DNA of 64,000 nt from assembly GCA_022824925.1 (NCBI GenBank), contig JAJDYW010000041.1, positions 1-64,000 of the forward strand. The letters run 5' to 3'. Shown piece by piece: positions 62,213-64,000 of the stretch; within the stretch, counting starts at the first letter, position 1; each line of letters starts with the position of its first letter. The translations under genes and the position numbers were made by a program. The notes beneath the pieces are model-generated. The model made no database searches. It was not told where the DNA came from and saw only the letters and a program-made list of their open reading frames with translations. Source of the stretch: Dehalococcoidia bacterium. GTDB lineage: Bacteria > Chloroflexota > Dehalococcoidia > Tepidiformales > Tepidiformaceae.

Positions 62213-62704
62213 CTAGCGGCTCTCGGGCGGGCCCTGGTCCAGCGGCCGGTTGAACCACTCCTCGAGGACGTCGCGGATCCCCTGGCCCATGATCTCGAAG
62301 GTGATGCCGACGTCGTTCGTGACGAAGGCGGAGCTCGGGCCGAGGTCCCAGATGGTCATGCCGAGGGCCTGCAGGCGCTCGGCTTCTGCCCGGACATCGT
62401 CGACGATGTAGCCGACGTGGTGGAGGCGGGGGCCCTGGTCGGCGGCGAAGAAGCCGCTCCCATGGCCGCTGACGAGCTCGACGTAGGGCGGCCCCTGGCG
62501 CGAGTAGACGGCCTGCATCTCGTCGACGGTGGGGCCCTCGGGGGTGTCCATCTTGCGCGTCATGGGCCAGATGGAGGTCCAGTCGACGTGGAGGGCAGGG
62601 CCGAGGAGCTCCATCGCCTGCGACACATCGGGGACGGCCATGGCGAAGTGGAAGAGCTGGTCCGAGGGGATGTCGTGGGCGCTGATGATGTCGCCGAGCC
62701 TCAT
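62213..62704 (-). CDS. VOC-superfamily protein (glyoxalase/methylmalonyl-CoA epimerase-like)
   Basis: A 163-residue vicinal-oxygen-chelate protein with two beta-alpha-beta-beta-beta halves. FHFAMAVPDVSQAMELLG holds the first His, YVELVSGHG the first Glu, LHHVGYIVDDVRAEAERLQALGM the second His and GITFEIM the second Glu, the arrangement of metal-binding epimerases, dioxygenases and glyoxalases. The SnoaL-like gene upstream is 17 nt away, so both probably act on one small substrate. Confidence 0.8.
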   Translation of the reverse strand: MRLGDIISAHDIPSDQLFHFAMAVPDVSQAMELLGPALHVDWTSIWPMTRKMDTPEGPTVDEMQAVYSRQGPPYVELVSGHGSGFFAADQGPRLHHVGYIVDDVRAEAERLQALGMTIWDLGPSSAFVTNDVGITFEIMGQGIRDVLEEWFNRPLDQGPPESR

Positions 62705-62721
62705 GGCGTTCCTCCGGGGGG

Positions 62722-63234
62722 TTACCAGCGGTAGACGATGTCGTCGGTCGAGTGGGAGCCCTCCGTGAAGCCGAGGCCGGGCGGATCCCAGACCTCGTCG
62801 ACCTTCACGACGCGGTCCATGTCGTGGATGACGACGCGTTCGGTGAACTTCCAGGCTCCGTCGCGGCGCTCGAAGCGGTCGACGTAGCGGCCGCCCCAGC
62901 GGTAGTCGGTGTCGGGCTCGCCGTTCTCGCCGGGGGCGCGGTGGTTCGCCTGGGCGTAGGCCTCGCCCTTCGCCGTGTCGCCGTCGATCTCCACCCAGAC
63001 GTTGGTGGTGACGTGCTGGGTCATCTTGAAGCGCGAGAGGCCGACCATGACGTTCCTGACGAAGTCGTCCCGGATCTCGCGGTTCCGGGTGGTGATGTGG
63101 GCATCCTCGAAGAAGCAGGAGCGAAGCAGCTCTGGATCGAGGCGGTCGACGCCCCGGGCGTAGCGGAAGTAGAGGTTGCGGAGCTCGATCTCATCGAGCG
63201 CGCGCTGGAGGGCGGCCTGGTCGAGTTCCGACAT
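62722..63234 (-). CDS. SnoaL/NTF2-like protein
   Basis: A 170-residue cone-shaped alpha+beta barrel protein (SnoaL_4 type). IELRNLYFRYARGVDRLDPELLRSCFFEDA is the typical helix pair, and QHVTTNVWVEIDGDTAKGEAYA with WGGRYVDRFERRDGAWKFTERVV form the barrel. Relatives include small dehydratases, isomerases and ring-hydroxylase beta subunits; the catalytic role here is open. Cotranscribed with the VOC gene. Confidence 0.75.
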   Translation of the reverse strand: MSELDQAALQRALDEIELRNLYFRYARGVDRLDPELLRSCFFEDAHITTRNREIRDDFVRNVMVGLSRFKMTQHVTTNVWVEIDGDTAKGEAYAQANHRAPGENGEPDTDYRWGGRYVDRFERRDGAWKFTERVVIHDMDRVVKVDEVWDPPGLGFTEGSHSTDDIVYRW

Positions 63235-63263
63235 GGGTGACTCCTTCCCGGCGAGCGGGCGGG

Positions 63264-63815
63264 CTACACGGCGCGAATGCCGTCGATGACGAGGGCCACG
63301 GCGCGGAAGACCAGGACCGCGCCGATCACGCGGGCGAGGGCGCCGACGACGGGCGCGGAGCGTCCCGAGAGGGCGAACACGCCCGCGGCCACGGCGGCCG
63401 TCACGACGAGGACGGCGAGCACCGTCTGGGGCTCGCCCTTGTCGGCGGAGCGGGTGAGCACGGCAGCAAAGGCGGCCGGGCTGGCGAGGAGGGGGAAGGC
63501 GAAGGGGAAGAGGGCGCCCTTCCGTCCGGGCTCGACCGGGTAGGAGAGCGGCCCGAAGAGGATGAAGACGACGCCCGTCACCGCCATGACGATCCCGGCG
63601 GAGATGCGGAACGTCTCGGGCTCGAGGTCGAGCGCGCCGATGAAGGCATCGGCGCCGAAGGTGGCGGCGAGGAGGAGGGCGGCGCCGCCGAGGAACGCGA
63701 CGAGGGCCACCCGGGGATTGAGGCGGCCTTCGACGGCCCGGTTCATCGTCGAGAGGACGGCGGGCGGGTTAATCGCGGCGAAGACGAGCAGGATGGTGAT
63801 GCCAACTCCGCTCAT
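63264..63815 (-). CDS. MarC-family integral membrane protein
   Basis: A 183-residue membrane protein of five or six helices. The opening ILLVFAAINPPAVLSTMNRAVEGR, with the Asn-Pro-Pro turn, and the later FPFAFPLLASPAAFAAVLTRSAD follow MarC/NAAT proteins, here a little shorter than usual (about 200). Transport activity is suspected but not established. Its start overlaps the stop of the partial gene at the window edge. Confidence 0.72.
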   Translation of the reverse strand: MSGVGITILLVFAAINPPAVLSTMNRAVEGRLNPRVALVAFLGGAALLLAATFGADAFIGALDLEPETFRISAGIVMAVTGVVFILFGPLSYPVEPGRKGALFPFAFPLLASPAAFAAVLTRSADKGEPQTVLAVLVVTAAVAAGVFALSGRSAPVVGALARVIGAVLVFRAVALVIDGIRAV

Positions 63816-64000
63816 GGCGTGTCCTCCCGGCGCTCAAGGATAGCCTGCGTGAGGGCGAGGCCCGAAAGGGCGTGCTGCTGGTCGTCCATGCGGGTGATGC
63901 CATCGCGGAACCAGGCGCCCGCCGCCAGGTCGGGGCTGGGCCAGTCGGCGCTTTCGCGGAAGGTGATCTGGCGGCTGGCGAGGATGCCAGCGCCGCAGAC
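63812..64000 (-). CDS. 3' end of an unrecognised gene cut by the window edge
   Basis: The last 62 codons of a minus-strand gene, open from the window edge to a TGA at 63812-63814 that overlaps the MarC ATG (ATGA). The end includes SADWPSPDLAAGAWFRDGI and TRMDDQQHALSGLALTQAIL. Codon use matches the neighbours and the overlap implies an operon with marC. I do not recognise the family from this piece. Confidence 0.65.
   Translation of the reverse strand, partial: VCGAGILASRQITFRESADWPSPDLAAGAWFRDGITRMDDQQHALSGLALTQAILERREDTP

Overview
The window is a GC-rich (roughly 70%), densely packed bacterial chromosome segment carrying about 67 protein genes on both strands. I see no rRNA, tRNA, CRISPR array, phage or insertion sequence. 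The gene content points to an aerobic, peptidoglycan-containing bacterium, most likely Chloroflexota (Dehalococcoidia-like). The split b6-type cytochrome b, the 7TM-HD (PgpH-type) phosphodiesterase, alpha-type glutamine synthetase, tandem sortases and methylcrotonyl-type acyl-CoA carboxylase fit that phylum better than Actinobacteria. The phylum is an inference from gene content only.

Layout. 0.2-7.8 kb (+): a SAM-cycle cluster (MTA phosphorylase, PfkB kinase, GNAT, S-adenosylhomocysteinase, SAM synthetase), then a sugar nucleotidyltransferase and a phosphohexomutase. 7.9-10.4 kb (+): ilvBN behind a structured leader of about 170 nt. 10.4-17.2 kb (-): TauE, acyl-CoA carboxylase beta, a PLP decarboxylase, a biotin carboxylase/BCCP fusion, then a VapBC pair. 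17.3-19.3 kb (+): MBL hydrolase and glnA. 19.4-23.7 kb (-): rpsO, pnp with a very long RD/GGSR tail, and a lone sucC-like gene. 23.75-27.3 kb (+): small kinase, small barrel protein, a Thr/Pro/Glu-rich membrane protein and two tandem sortases. 27.3-31.5 kb (-): rho followed by two paralogous LysM-M23 peptidases. 31.5-37.3 kb (+): rpsT, GT2, then a quinol:acceptor oxidoreductase operon (one-helix peptide, cytochrome b6-like, subunit IV-like, Rieske, cytochrome c/LysM/cupredoxin fusion) and two tiny paralogous proteins. 37.4-49.8 kb: DUF1992, rpsU, yqeY, orphan HicB, serine hydrolase, PgpH-like HD protein, purQ, three small membrane proteins, purL, M16 peptidase, an unknown protein and a phosphatase. 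49.9-54.9 kb: a DsbA-like protein with its halves in permuted order, divergent ruvA/mutM, an unknown gene, a DmpA-type peptidase and a compositionally different DUF429 gene. 55.2-59.5 kb (+): panD-panB-panC and uvrB. 59.6-64 kb: PPOX protein (+), then a minus-strand block with ruvC, yebC, surE, VOC, SnoaL-like, MarC and a partial gene.

The genes most worth attention are the cytochrome c-LysM-blue-copper fusion in the bc operon and the one-helix peptide at its head, the permuted DsbA (cis-Pro half before the CPFC half), the arginine/aspartate-repeat tail of PNPase, and the twin mini-proteins at 37.1-37.3 kb. Regulatory signals are unusually legible for such GC-rich DNA. Many genes have a TANNNT -10 box only 6-9 nt before the start codon, which implies leaderless mRNAs; the start of mutM is fixed by its catalytic proline and anchors this. 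Four convergent gene pairs end on a shared CTAG.
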